From positions 1 to 61,301 of the forward strand of contig JAEZQX010000576.1 of the NCBI GenBank assembly GCA_023441105.1: a stretch of 61,301 nucleotides of DNA, given 5' to 3'. Source of the stretch: Pseudomonadota bacterium (lineage in GTDB: Bacteria; Pseudomonadota; Gammaproteobacteria; Burkholderiales; Burkholderiaceae). Positions 7,196 to 15,820 of this stretch are shown here, in pieces (position 1 is the first letter of the stretch; each line of letters begins with the position of its first letter). A program made the translations under genes and the position numbers. Under the pieces are notes generated by a model that made no database searches, was not told the origin of the DNA, and saw only the letters and a program-made list of their open reading frames with translations.

Positions 7196-8416
7196 TCACC
7201 GCGCCGCTGCCGCCTCCGGCAACGGCCGCCGTCGTCCGGTCCGCCGCTCCTGCAGGAGGGAGATCACCACCGTGAACAGCATGAACAGGACCGCCGACCA
7301 GAAGATCCCCTGCGGCCGGCCGCTGTCAAGCAGCCAGCCGAACAGGACCGGCCCCACGGCGCCGCCGATGTTGAAGCCGGTCGAGACGATGCCGAACACC
7401 CGACCCTCGGCGCCGACTGGAGCAGCCGCCCGGACCAGCATGTCGCGCGAGGGGGCGATGATGCCGAACAGGAATCCCGCCGCACCGAGGACTGCCACCA
7501 GCAAGTACCCCTGGATGCCGAAGAGCGGGATCAGGGCAACCAGCAGGGCCGCCAGGGCAAGCGCCACCGCCGCCACCGTGCCGTGATGGGCGGTGCGATC
7601 GGCCAGGGCGCCGCCCGACAGCACGCCGAATGCGCTGGCGAACATGAAGGCGGTCAAGCCGCCATTGGCCACCGCCAGCGGCACGTCGTAGCCCGACAAG
7701 AGGGCGCTCACCGAAAAATTCTGGATCGAGCCGCCGCTCAGGCTCAGCATCACGAACAGGAAAGTGAGTGCGAACACGACCGGCGTGAACACCTTCGTGC
7801 CGCTGCTGCGGCCCGATCTCGCCGCCGCCGGCCGGCGCGCCGAAACGTCCACCTTGGGCCGCTCCCGCGTCGGCAGCCACAACAAGGCGATCGCCACCAG
7901 GCCCGCCACGCCGGCCGCCGCGAAGGCGAGGCGGGTGTCGTCCCGCCAGGCCGCAACCCCCAGGAGAATGGCGGGCGCCAGGGCGCCGCCGGCATATCCG
8001 GCGAAGGTATGGACCGAAAACGCTCGGCCCATCTTGCGCTCGTCGATGCCACCCGACAGCAACGAATAGTCCGCCGGGTGGTAGATGCCGTTGGCGAATC
8101 CGGCGAGTCCCATCGCCACTAGCAGCCAGTAGTAGGTATGCAGCAGGCCGAGCGAGAGAAAGCTGACACTGCCGAGCAGCAGACCGAAGGTCAGCATGCG
8201 TCGGGCACCGAATCGGTCGACCGCAAAGCCGAGCGGCGCCTGCACCAGCGCCGAGACGACGTTGAATACGCTGAGCGCAACCCCCAACTCCACGAAGCCG
8301 ACGCCCATCTGTCCCGGCAGCAGCGGCAGCAGCGCGGGCAATGCCATGATGTGCAGATGACTCACCAGGTGGGCGCTGGAGACCTGGCTGAGGAGGGAGA
8401 TCCGGGGGAGTTTCAT
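7196..8416 (-). CDS. MFS transporter, fosmidomycin-resistance (Fsr)-like
   Basis: 406 aa with about 12 hydrophobic segments split by a central charged loop at residues about 195-215. The DRFGARR loop between helices 2 and 3 is the major-facilitator signature, and GFANGIYHPADYSLLS is characteristic of the Fsr-like branch. Such proteins are proton-driven inner-membrane exporters, mostly of drugs or small organic acids. No regulator adjoins it. The DUF488 gene upstream is on the same strand, 56 bp away, so they may share a transcript. Confidence 0.85.
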   Translation of the reverse strand: MKLPRISLLSQVSSAHLVSHLHIMALPALLPLLPGQMGVGFVELGVALSVFNVVSALVQAPLGFAVDRFGARRMLTFGLLLGSVSFLSLGLLHTYYWLLVAMGLAGFANGIYHPADYSLLSGGIDERKMGRAFSVHTFAGYAGGALAPAILLGVAAWRDDTRLAFAAAGVAGLVAIALLWLPTRERPKVDVSARRPAAARSGRSSGTKVFTPVVFALTFLFVMLSLSGGSIQNFSVSALLSGYDVPLAVANGGLTAFMFASAFGVLSGGALADRTAHHGTVAAVALALAALLVALIPLFGIQGYLLVAVLGAAGFLFGIIAPSRDMLVRAAAPVGAEGRVFGIVSTGFNIGGAVGPVLFGWLLDSGRPQGIFWSAVLFMLFTVVISLLQERRTGRRRPLPEAAAAR

Positions 8417-8472
8417 GTTGTCCTGGCCTGTCGGACGAAGGCAATGGTGCAGGCCACCGCGTCATCCAGTCC

Positions 8473-9141
8473 TCATGATAGTCCGCCCGCCACATCCGCC
8501 TCGCGATCTGCCGCCGACGCGGCGGCGGGATCCTCCGGATAGGTGATCCGCCTGCCCGCCACGCGGGCGAACCGAGTCAAGCGGTGGGGTCGCCTGGCGC
8601 CGGGTCCGACGATGTCTTCCACCCGGACTCCCCGGACCAGCAGGGCATCGCCCACCAGCGAGCGATGGCATCGCCAGGGCACGGCCTCGGCGCACATCAG
8701 GACACAACGTTCCATCCTGGCCAGCTCGACGACCCGTTCGACGCAGTCCTCGAATTCCGCCGACTGCATGTGGTCCGCATAGCCGCGGAACGAGAGATTG
8801 CGCCAGCCGGCATTCGGCGAATCCGGGTGCGCCCGCCGCAGCCCGCCCAATGCCGGGAGATGCACATAGCCGATGCCGGCCGATTCCAGCGTCGACGGCA
8901 GGACGTCGCGGTTGAATTGGGGGTTGTGGCGCGAGCGAGGGACGGTCCTCACGTCGAGGACGCGGGCCACCGCGTTGCTCCAGAGCAGGGAGACGAACTC
9001 CTCGATGGGACGGTTGGAGTGGCCGATGGTGAGGACCAGCGGACATTCCGGCCCCACGCTTGTCCCGTCTCCGCGCTCCGGCGAGGGGGACGTGCCTGCC
9101 CAAGCCGTATCGCCTGCCGCCTTGCCACCCCCGTTTCGCAT
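8473..9141 (-). CDS. DUF488 family protein
   Basis: 222 aa. The recognisable core starts at LTIGHSNRPIEEFVSLL (about residue 37) and includes VLDVRTVPRSRHNPQFN, an LGGLR motif and CAEAVPWRCHRSLV (about residues 148-162), all hallmarks of DUF488. The Cys-Ala-Glu and Cys-His pairs resemble nucleotide-processing or DNA-repair-like active sites, but the biochemical role of the family is not established to my knowledge. The first 28 residues are not conserved-looking, so the GTG at 9057 is a possible true start. It is divergent from the isochorismatase gene. Confidence 0.85.
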   Translation of the reverse strand: MRNGGGKAAGDTAWAGTSPSPERGDGTSVGPECPLVLTIGHSNRPIEEFVSLLWSNAVARVLDVRTVPRSRHNPQFNRDVLPSTLESAGIGYVHLPALGGLRRAHPDSPNAGWRNLSFRGYADHMQSAEFEDCVERVVELARMERCVLMCAEAVPWRCHRSLVGDALLVRGVRVEDIVGPGARRPHRLTRFARVAGRRITYPEDPAAASAADREADVAGGLS

Positions 9142-9221
9142 GCATTAGACTCGAAACCGACCATTCAGCAACAGCCGCGCCCGCCAGCGAATCGCGCGCC
9201 AGACCGTCACGAGACACTCCC

Positions 9222-9842
9222 ATGATCGAACCCCGCGACCGTTATCGCAAGCCGGCGCTGCTCGTCGTCGACATGCAGAACGACTTCGTCCGCGTCGGCG
9301 CGGCACTCGAAGTGGCGGATGCGCGCGCCACCATCGCCGCCAACCGGGCGCTGATCGACTTCTTCCGCGCACGCAAGCTGCCGGTCGTGTTCACGAAGTT
9401 CATCACGTTTCCGGCGGAGGTGCTGTTGTGGGAATGGTCGCCGCAGGCCCTGCCGCCGACCAAGTGCTGCTGGAAGGGACACCAGCGTTACTACCCCGAC
9501 ATCGGGCAGGAGCAGGAATGCACTGCCGTCATCGATGAGCTGGCGCCGCTGCCCGACGAGCACCAGGTGGAGAAGTTCAACTATGGCGCCTTCCACGCCA
9601 CCACGCTGGAGCCGATCCTGCGCTCGCTGGGGGTCGAATCCTGCGTCGTCACCGGCACCGTCACGCAGATCTGCGTCGAGGAAACCGCGCGCCAGGCCTT
9701 CCACCACGGATTCCGGACCACGCTCGTGCGCGATGCCGTTTCCTCGTTCGCACCGGACCTGCATGCGGCGACCCTCAAGAACTTCGCCAGCAAGTTCGGA
9801 TGGGTCGAGGACAGCGCCGACGTCATGCGCGTGATCGGCTGA
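9222..9842 (+). CDS. Isochorismatase-family cysteine hydrolase
   Basis: 206 aa from the ATG at 9222; an in-frame upstream extension looks non-coding. The catalytic triad of the family is visible: Asp17 in LLVVDMQNDF, Lys118 in VEKFNYGAFHATTLE and Cys151 in VTGTVTQICVEETARQAF. The family contains nicotinamidases, N-carbamoylsarcosine/biuret amidohydrolases and ureidoacrylate hydrolases. The YGAF..T segment is shared by amide hydrolases of this group. It runs into a ribose-type ABC operon, so its substrate may be an amide or ureide derived from the imported compound. The exact substrate is unknown. Confidence 0.86.
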   Translation: MIEPRDRYRKPALLVVDMQNDFVRVGAALEVADARATIAANRALIDFFRARKLPVVFTKFITFPAEVLLWEWSPQALPPTKCCWKGHQRYYPDIGQEQECTAVIDELAPLPDEHQVEKFNYGAFHATTLEPILRSLGVESCVVTGTVTQICVEETARQAFHHGFRTTLVRDAVSSFAPDLHAATLKNFASKFGWVEDSADVMRVIG

Positions 9843-9847
9843 AGTCG

Positions 9848-10777
9848 GTGTTCGCCGGCGGCAACGCCGTCTTCGCCCTTCTCCTGGCGGTTTTCGCGGC
9901 GTCGGCAGCATTCGTGCCGGGCTTCGCAGCCGCAGGCAACCTCGGCAACGTGGTCATCCAGTCGGCGGCGCTCGGCCTGGTGGCGATCGGCCAGACGTTC
10001 GTGATCATTGGCGGGCTCATCGACCTCTCGGTGGGGCAGTTGCTCGGCCTCACGGTGGTCCTGACCTGCGCCCTGGCCGACGGCAGTTCCTCGCTGCTGC
10101 TGCCGGTGGTCGCCGCGATGCTGGTCATGGGTGGCGCGGTTGGCCTCGTCCACGGCTGGCTGGTCAACCGCTGGCGCGTGGAACCGCTGATACTGACTTT
10201 CGGCACGCTCAGCATCCTGCAGGGAACCATCTTCGCCTATACCGATCGGAGCATCGGGCGCGCACCCCCGGCGCTGGGATGGATCGCCAATGAGCGGCTG
10301 CTGGGCCTCCCGGTGGCCGGGCTGGCATTGCTCGTTGCAGCAGTGTTCGCGCATCTGCTGCTGACGCGAACCCGCTTCGGACTGCGGCTGTTCGCGACCG
10401 GCGGCGATCCGGAGAGCGCGCGCCGCGCCGGCGTCGATGTCGCCCGGGTTCGGCTGCTGGCCTTCGTCCTATCGGCCACCGGCGCAATCCTTGGCGGGCT
10501 GCTGATCGCAGGACGACTGGGAACCGGCTATCCCAATGCCGGTTCCGGCTTCGAGCTGGACGCGATCGTCGCCGTCGTCCTGGGCGGCGCGCCGCTTGCC
10601 GGCGGCCGCGGAAGCATTTTCGGCACGGTCGCCGCGGCGCTCCTGCTTGGCGTGATCTCCAACGTCCTGAACCTGGTGGAGGTCTCTTCATTCGTCCAGA
10701 CCCTCGTGAAGGGCCTGATCGTGGTCGCAGCCATTCTCAGCATGCGCCTGCGGCCGGCAGCGGCGGAGCGCACATGA
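9848..10777 (+). CDS. ABC transporter permease, ribose/sugar type (RbsC-like)
   Basis: About 309 aa from a GTG at 9848. No clear ribosome-binding site decides the start, and an ATG at 9800 overlapping the previous gene is possible. It has eight or more hydrophobic helices and the RbsC landmarks: IGQTFVIIGGLIDLSVGQLLGL, GLRLFATGGDPESARRAGVDV (the EAA-like cytoplasmic loop) and LGGAPLAGGRGSIFGTVAAALLLG. It would form half of the inner-membrane channel of a sugar/polyol/purine-type importer with the next gene, whose start overlaps by 4 bp. Confidence 0.88.
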   Translation: MFAGGNAVFALLLAVFAASAAFVPGFAAAGNLGNVVIQSAALGLVAIGQTFVIIGGLIDLSVGQLLGLTVVLTCALADGSSSLLLPVVAAMLVMGGAVGLVHGWLVNRWRVEPLILTFGTLSILQGTIFAYTDRSIGRAPPALGWIANERLLGLPVAGLALLVAAVFAHLLLTRTRFGLRLFATGGDPESARRAGVDVARVRLLAFVLSATGAILGGLLIAGRLGTGYPNAGSGFELDAIVAVVLGGAPLAGGRGSIFGTVAAALLLGVISNVLNLVEVSSFVQTLVKGLIVVAAILSMRLRPAAAERT

Positions 10778-11745
10778 CCACTGCGCAACCGCACCTGCGC
10801 TTGCGAGCCTTCGAGCTCCTGTCCCGCTGGGCCGTTCTCTTCGTGCTGCTGCTTCTCTACGGCATCGCCGTCGCCCTGTCGGACGCGTTCCTCGAGCCGG
10901 TCTACCTCGGCAACATCCTGCGCCAGGCAGCGCCGGTGGGCATCGCCGCAGCAGGAGCGACGCTGGTGATGATCCTGGGCTGCATCGACCTTTCGATCGG
11001 CGCCATCATCTCGTTCGCGGCGGTGTTCTGCGCCGTGCTGATGAAGGGAGATGAGGCCAATCTCATGTTCGCGATCGCCTGCACGCTTGCCGCCTGCGCG
11101 GCACTGGGGGCGATCAACGGCATCCTGGTCGTCTTCAACCGCTCCTCGTCCTTCATCCTGACGCTCGGTTCAGCCCTGGCCATCTACGGGCTGACGCAGA
11201 TCTACTCCGGCGGAACCGCCCGCGGGGTCGTATCACCCGGCTTCCGGGAATTCTTCAACTTCCGGATCCACGACGTCCTGCCGGTGCTGGCGCTGTCGCT
11301 CCTGGTGCTGGCTGCGGTGCTGGAGCTCGTTCTGCGCGTGACGCGCTTCGGACGGAATGTCTATCTCATCGGCAGCAACACCGCCGCAGCCGGCCTGTCC
11401 GGCCTCCCGGTGGCCTGGGTCACATTCTCCTGCTACGTGATATCCGGTGTCTTCGCCGGCCTGGGCGGCATTGCGGTCCTGGCCCGTTCCGGCGTGTCGA
11501 GCACATTCACCGGCCGCGGCTTCGAATTCGACGCGCTGGCTGCCATCATCCTGGGGGGCACCAGCTTTGCGGGCGGTCGCGGCACGGTTGTCGGCACCAT
11601 CGCCGGCGTGCTGGTGTTGTTCATCGCGTTCAACCTGGTCAACATCCTGGGACTCGACTACAACCTGCAACTGGTGCTGAAAGGCGCCATCATCGTGCTG
11701 GCGTCCGCGGTCTATGCGCGCTTGGATCCGGATCGCCGGACTTGA
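10774..11745 (+). CDS. ABC transporter permease, ribose/sugar type (second subunit)
   Basis: 323 aa; ATGA overlap with the preceding permease. It shares the pattern of that protein: GATLVMILGCIDLSIGAIISF, NRSSSFILTLGSALAIYGL, TRFGRNVYLIGSNTAAAGLSG and ILGGTSFAGGRGTVVGT. Two different RbsC-type permeases side by side indicate a heterodimeric channel, which is common in this ABC subfamily. The next gene, the periplasmic receptor, begins 17 bp after its stop. Confidence 0.88.
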   Translation: MTTAQPHLRLRAFELLSRWAVLFVLLLLYGIAVALSDAFLEPVYLGNILRQAAPVGIAAAGATLVMILGCIDLSIGAIISFAAVFCAVLMKGDEANLMFAIACTLAACAALGAINGILVVFNRSSSFILTLGSALAIYGLTQIYSGGTARGVVSPGFREFFNFRIHDVLPVLALSLLVLAAVLELVLRVTRFGRNVYLIGSNTAAAGLSGLPVAWVTFSCYVISGVFAGLGGIAVLARSGVSSTFTGRGFEFDALAAIILGGTSFAGGRGTVVGTIAGVLVLFIAFNLVNILGLDYNLQLVLKGAIIVLASAVYARLDPDRRT

Positions 11746-11762
11746 CATACCTGGGGGAAGAC

Positions 11763-12836
11763 ATGAGAGCTCGTGGTCGTATCGTTCCGTTGCTGTCCCT
11801 GCTCGCCGCCACAGCCATCGGCGCGGCGGCGCTGTTTTCGTCCGGCGCCGCAAGCGCCCAGACCGATCGCGCGCTGCAGAAGACGCAGATGGCGGAGATG
11901 GTGGACACCACCCGGTTCAAGAAGCCCGGCCCCTACACCATCGGCGTGGCGGCTGGCTACATGAGCAACTCGTGGGTCGTGTTCTGCCTGCAGCACATCC
12001 GCTACGAAGCGTCGCAGCACAAGGACGTGAAGGAAGTGCTGGTCACGGATGCGGCATTCAACCCGTCCAAGCAGGTCAGCGACATCGAGGACCTGATCAC
12101 GAAGAACGTCAGCCTGATCATCTACTGGCCAGTCGACGAGAAAGCCATCCAGCCCGCTCTCGAGAAGGCGGTCGCGCGCGGCATCCCCACAGTGAATGCC
12201 GGCGGCGGCTTCACCTACGGCCGCGGGACGGTTTCCAACGCCTTCATCGACCAGTGGGCGCTCGGCGAGGCAGTGGCCCGCCAGTTCGTGAAGGACCTCG
12301 GCGGCAAGGGCAGGATCTTCGCCATGCTGCCGATCGCCGGAACCACGGCGGCGGTGGATCAACTCGACGCGCTCAAGACGGTGCTCAAGGAGAACCCTGG
12401 CGTGGAACTGCTGGCGGCGGAACACGGGGATTGGAACCGGGCGAAGGCCAAGCAGATCACCGAGAACCTGCTGCAGCGCTATCCGAGGATCGACGGCGTC
12501 TTCTCGCCGGCCGGCCAGATGTCGATCGGCGTGGCGGAGGCGTTCGAGGAAGCAGGCAGGCTGAAGGGATTGGTCATGTCGCCGGGCGACGAATACAACG
12601 GCTGGATGAAGTGGGTGGTCAAGAACAAGCAGGGTGGCGCAGTGACCTTTCCCACGCGGGCCGGACAGGAAGCCACCCGGCTGGGGCTCAAGATCCTGAA
12701 CGGCGAGCCGGTGCCGCGTGGCCTGGTGATCCCCTCGGAATACATAGCGCCGGCCGAAGCCGCGAAGTACGCCGAGATGAACAAGCCGGACGACTGGTGG
12801 GCCAGCCAGCTTCCGGACCAGTTCAAGCCGAAGTGA
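11763..12836 (+). CDS. Periplasmic sugar-type substrate-binding protein (ABC importer)
   Basis: 357 aa. ATG at 11763 was chosen because GGGGAAG lies just upstream; the longer TTG start at 11742 adds seven unlikely residues. The signal peptide is clear: RARGRIVPLLSLLAATAIGAAALF ending GAASA. The mature part looks like the type I periplasmic binding fold used by ribose/LacI-type receptors: YTIGVAAGYMSNSWVVFCLQ, then VSDIEDLITKNVSLIIYWPVDEKAI and VNAGGGFTYG. The ligand cannot be read. It lies between the two permeases and the ATPase of one operon. Confidence 0.86.
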   Translation: MRARGRIVPLLSLLAATAIGAAALFSSGAASAQTDRALQKTQMAEMVDTTRFKKPGPYTIGVAAGYMSNSWVVFCLQHIRYEASQHKDVKEVLVTDAAFNPSKQVSDIEDLITKNVSLIIYWPVDEKAIQPALEKAVARGIPTVNAGGGFTYGRGTVSNAFIDQWALGEAVARQFVKDLGGKGRIFAMLPIAGTTAAVDQLDALKTVLKENPGVELLAAEHGDWNRAKAKQITENLLQRYPRIDGVFSPAGQMSIGVAEAFEEAGRLKGLVMSPGDEYNGWMKWVVKNKQGGAVTFPTRAGQEATRLGLKILNGEPVPRGLVIPSEYIAPAEAAKYAEMNKPDDWWASQLPDQFKPK

Positions 12837-14407
12837 GTGCGGCGCCCGCGCCTGCGGTCGCGTCCGCGGCGGGAGCGGCAACGGTCGAAGCGGCGCGGGT
12901 CGCGCTGCTCCGGACACGTGGCCTGACGCGCCGCTTCGGCGCGCTGACGGCGCTCGATACCGTCGACTTCACCGGCTACCCCGGCCAGGTACATGCGTTG
13001 ACCGGCGCCAACGGCGCGGGCAAATCGACGCTGATGAACCTGATCGTCGGCGTGCATGCGCCAAGCGCCGGTTCGATCGAGATCGACGGCCAGCCGGTAC
13101 ACTTCGGCTCGCCGGCACAGGCGCGCGCCGCAGGCATCAGCGCCGTGTACCAGGAACTCACCGTGCTGCCCCAATTGACGGTGGCGGAGAACATCTGGCT
13201 CGGTTGCGAGCCGCGCACGCCCTGGGGGTTGCTGGACCGGCAGGCCCTGTTCAGGCGCACTTCAGACCTTGCGGCGGAGTATCGACTCCCTCTCGAGCCG
13301 GACCGCGTCGCCGGCACGATGAGCGTGGCCGGCCGGCAGATCGTCGAGATCGCGCGAGCCTTGTCGGCATCCGCGCGGATCCTCACGCTCGACGAACCGA
13401 CCGCCGTGCTGTCGGAAGCGGAGCGCGCACGCCTGTTCAACATCGTCGGCCACCTGAAGAAGCGCGGCCTGCTGATCCTGTTCGTCTCGCACCGTCTCGA
13501 GGAAGTGTTCGAGATTAGCGACCAGGTCACCGTGCTGCGCAACGGCCGGCTGGTCGTCAGCCTGCCGACCTCGCAACTCGACCGGCCAGCGCTGATCCGG
13601 CACATGGTCGGGCACGATGTCGACGAGCGCACCGCGCCGAGGGTGCCGGAATCGCCTCGCGGGCCGGCGATGGCGATACGGGTTCCGACAACCGGGAAAG
13701 CCACCGAGCTGAGCATCGCGCCCGGCGAGATCGTCGGCCTCGGCGGCCTGGTCGGCGCCGGACGGACGCGTCTTGCCCGCCGGATCGCTGGCCTCGATCC
13801 ACACTATCCGGTTGACTTCGTGGTCGGGGAGCGGCGGTTCCGCCTGAGGCGCGCTGCCGACGCCATCCGTCATGGCATCGTCTACCTTACCGAGGAACGA
13901 AAGCGTGACGGCCTGTTCGCGGGGCTTTCGGTGTTGAGCAACAGCAGCGCCTCGGCGCTCGGCAGCTTGTCGCGATGGGGCTTCATCGACTTTCGCGGCG
14001 AACGTCAGCAGGTCGCACCGCTGCTGGCCCGGTTGCGGGTGGTCGCCGCGTCGACCGGGGTGCAGGTTCGGAACCTGAGCGGCGGCAACCAGCAGAAGGT
14101 CCTGTTCGCCCGCGCCCTGCTGGCCAGGCCGGCGCTGCTGATCTGCGACGAACCGACGCGGGGCGTGGACGTCGGTTCGCGCGAGGACATCTACCAGCTG
14201 ATCGAGGCACTGGCGCGGGAGGGCGTGGCAATACTGCTGATCTCGTCGGATCTCAAGGAGTTGCTGGCACTGTGCCACCGCACCCTGGTCGTGCGGGAAG
14301 CAAGGGTGGTAGCGCAGCTGGGTGCGCAGGCTTCCGAGCACGACATCATCGCAGCAGCGACGCTCGCCCCTCCCGCACGGGTTGCCAAAGACCAGGCGTT
14401 GACGTAG
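12833..14407 (+). CDS. Sugar-type ABC transporter ATPase with two ATPase domains (RbsA-like)
   Basis: 524 aa from the GTG overlapping the receptor's stop. The N-terminal half has a good Walker A (GANGAGKST), a Q-loop in SAVYQELTVLPQLTVAENIWLG, a variant signature SVAGRQIVEIARAL and Walker B LTLDEPTAVLS. The C-terminal half has a degenerate P-loop (GLVGAGRTRLARR), a canonical LSGGNQQKVLFARALL and LICDEPTRGVD. One good and one degenerate site is typical of RbsA/MglA-type proteins. It completes a ribose-type importer (two permeases, receptor, ATPase). No regulator is nearby, so the inducer and substrate remain open. Confidence 0.92.
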   Translation: MSAAPAPAVASAAGAATVEAARVALLRTRGLTRRFGALTALDTVDFTGYPGQVHALTGANGAGKSTLMNLIVGVHAPSAGSIEIDGQPVHFGSPAQARAAGISAVYQELTVLPQLTVAENIWLGCEPRTPWGLLDRQALFRRTSDLAAEYRLPLEPDRVAGTMSVAGRQIVEIARALSASARILTLDEPTAVLSEAERARLFNIVGHLKKRGLLILFVSHRLEEVFEISDQVTVLRNGRLVVSLPTSQLDRPALIRHMVGHDVDERTAPRVPESPRGPAMAIRVPTTGKATELSIAPGEIVGLGGLVGAGRTRLARRIAGLDPHYPVDFVVGERRFRLRRAADAIRHGIVYLTEERKRDGLFAGLSVLSNSSASALGSLSRWGFIDFRGERQQVAPLLARLRVVAASTGVQVRNLSGGNQQKVLFARALLARPALLICDEPTRGVDVGSREDIYQLIEALAREGVAILLISSDLKELLALCHRTLVVREARVVAQLGAQASEHDIIAAATLAPPARVAKDQALT

Positions 14408-14434
14408 TTTTTCGCCCATCCCGGAGATCCGATC

Positions 14435-15388
14435 ATGACGAGACGCCTGCAGGTCGTTGCGCTGTCGCTCAGCCTCGTGGTTGCAACCGGCTTCCCGCGC
14501 TCTGCAGCGGCCGCCGAACCCGCTCCGGCCGCATCCGTCGTCGCTTCGGCGCCAGTCTCCGGTCACGATCCAGGGACCTTCCCGTTCCTGCCGGCTCTCG
14601 ACGGCTTCGAGCCGGTTCCGCCGGCAAGCTCCAGCTGGACGCGGGACGGCAACTTCATCCGCTATCACTTCCAGTACGCGCCGGAGCAGGCGGTGGAGGT
14701 CGGCGGCCGGTTCACGATGCGTCATTTCGCCGCTCGCGATCCAGCCAGCCAGTCGCTCGACAGCATCGTCGACTCCTATGCGATGCTCGTCGAGGAGAAA
14801 GGCGGCACGCTGCTCTACCGCGGCCTCTTCCATGGGGGCGCCATCGATACGGCGGCTCGCAGCGAGCAGCAGGCCCGCATGGGAGCCACCTACCTGGTCC
14901 GCACGCCGGAGCGGGAGATCTGGACGCAGGTATCGGTGCGGGACGAAGGCGGCGAATACGTCCTGGTGGTCCTGGAGAAGGGTCCGCTGCAGTTGAAGAC
15001 CAAGCCGCTGGCCGCCTCGGACCTGAAACGATCTCTCGACGAAACCGGCAAGGCGATCATCTACGTCAACTTCGAGTTCGACCGTGCCAACCTGCGCCCG
15101 GACTCCAAGCCGGTTCTGGATTCGGTCTATGCGCTGCTGAAAGCTGAGCCCGCCCTGAGACTGTCGATCGGCGGCCACACCGACAACCAGGGCAGCGACG
15201 CCTACAACCAGTCGCTGTCCGAAAGGCGCGCGCAGGCGGTTCGCGAGGCACTCGTTGCCCGAGGCCTGAAGGGCAAGGACGCCGAGCGACTCGACGCGGC
15301 CGGCTTCGGCGCCACCATGCCCATCGCCGGCAACGAGACCGAGGAGGGACGGGCACGCAATCGGCGGGTGGAGCTGGTGAAGCGCTAG
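14435..15388 (+). CDS. OmpA-family outer-membrane/peptidoglycan-associated protein
   Basis: 317 aa. A signal peptide (RRLQVVALSLSLVVATGF ... AAAAE) precedes an N-terminal domain of about 180 residues with VGGRFTMRHFAARDPASQSLDSIV, which I do not assign firmly. The C-terminal OmpA-like domain (about 205-315) is clear: IIYVNFEFDRANLRPDS, LSIGGHTDNQGSDAYNQSLSERRAQAV and a final RARNRRVELVKR. This domain binds diaminopimelate in peptidoglycan in the periplasm. A start codon 27 bp after the RbsA-like gene could be read-through from that operon, but the functions look unrelated. Confidence 0.88.
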   Translation: MTRRLQVVALSLSLVVATGFPRSAAAAEPAPAASVVASAPVSGHDPGTFPFLPALDGFEPVPPASSSWTRDGNFIRYHFQYAPEQAVEVGGRFTMRHFAARDPASQSLDSIVDSYAMLVEEKGGTLLYRGLFHGGAIDTAARSEQQARMGATYLVRTPEREIWTQVSVRDEGGEYVLVVLEKGPLQLKTKPLAASDLKRSLDETGKAIIYVNFEFDRANLRPDSKPVLDSVYALLKAEPALRLSIGGHTDNQGSDAYNQSLSERRAQAVREALVARGLKGKDAERLDAAGFGATMPIAGNETEEGRARNRRVELVKR

Positions 15389-15423
15389 CGGGCTACGGGG
15401 CCCGATGCAGCGGTCCCGCGCCG

Positions 15424-15491
15424 GTTACCTCCGCGTTACAAGACCGTCAGGAGATCGACGCCAGGGCGATACAGATGCGGCGGACACTGCA
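15424..15491 (+). promoter_or_regulatory. Conserved upstream element A (GTTAC-N6-GTTAC ... GATAC ... GGACACTGCA)
   Basis: This 68-nt stretch aligns without gaps to 25630-25697 (40 of 68 bases identical by hand count). Identities are concentrated in GTTACCTCC, a second TTAC 11 bp later, GATAC and GGACACTGCA. Both copies sit about 145 bp upstream of paralogous small membrane protein genes. Direct repeats with 11-bp period are typical of OmpR/PhoB-type response-regulator sites, and GATAC could belong to a -10 region. The regulator is unknown. Confidence 0.5.
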
Positions 15492-15566
15492 GTTTCACCC
15501 GCCGCAGATGCCCAGGCGTGAGCTTGGGGCGCGGCTCCATCCTTTCAACTGTCGGGGGATACCACC

Positions 15567-15812
15567 ATGAAGTTGCTCAAGGCGATCTTCCAGAACGCGT
15601 TGCTGCTCGCAACCATCGTCATCATCACCGCCGGCGCCATCCTCATCGCCTACGGCGATCGCCAGCCGGCTGGCGCCGCCAAGGTCCAGGGGGTTGCACT
15701 ACAGGCCGACGAAGGCGTGCCGCTGAACCTGATCGCCGCCGCCGGCGGCCGCAAGGGAAGCGCCTCCACGCGCGAAGCGGACGAAGGCAAGCCGCCCGGC
15801 ATGGCATCCTGA
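15567..15812 (+). CDS. Small single-span membrane protein, paralogue of the 25778 gene
   Basis: 81 aa. Residues about 8-29 form one hydrophobic helix (ALLLATIVIITAGAILIAYG) after a short positively charged start MKLLK, predicting either an uncleaved anchor with the C-terminus outside or a signal peptide. The rest is a small, Ala/Gly-rich tail. The protein at 25778 starts MKLLEA and has the same helix and a QPA...QG boundary, so the two are paralogues. GGGGGA upstream is a plausible ribosome-binding site. I do not recognise the family. The shared upstream element suggests common, possibly stress-linked, control. Confidence 0.65.
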   Translation: MKLLKAIFQNALLLATIVIITAGAILIAYGDRQPAGAAKVQGVALQADEGVPLNLIAAAGGRKGSASTREADEGKPPGMAS

Positions 15813-15820
15813 GGATCTGG

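Noticed and set aside
13262..15178. 638-codon open frame on the minus strand
   Set aside because: It runs antisense through the RbsA-like and OmpA-family genes, whose motifs are unmistakable; no signal in this frame.
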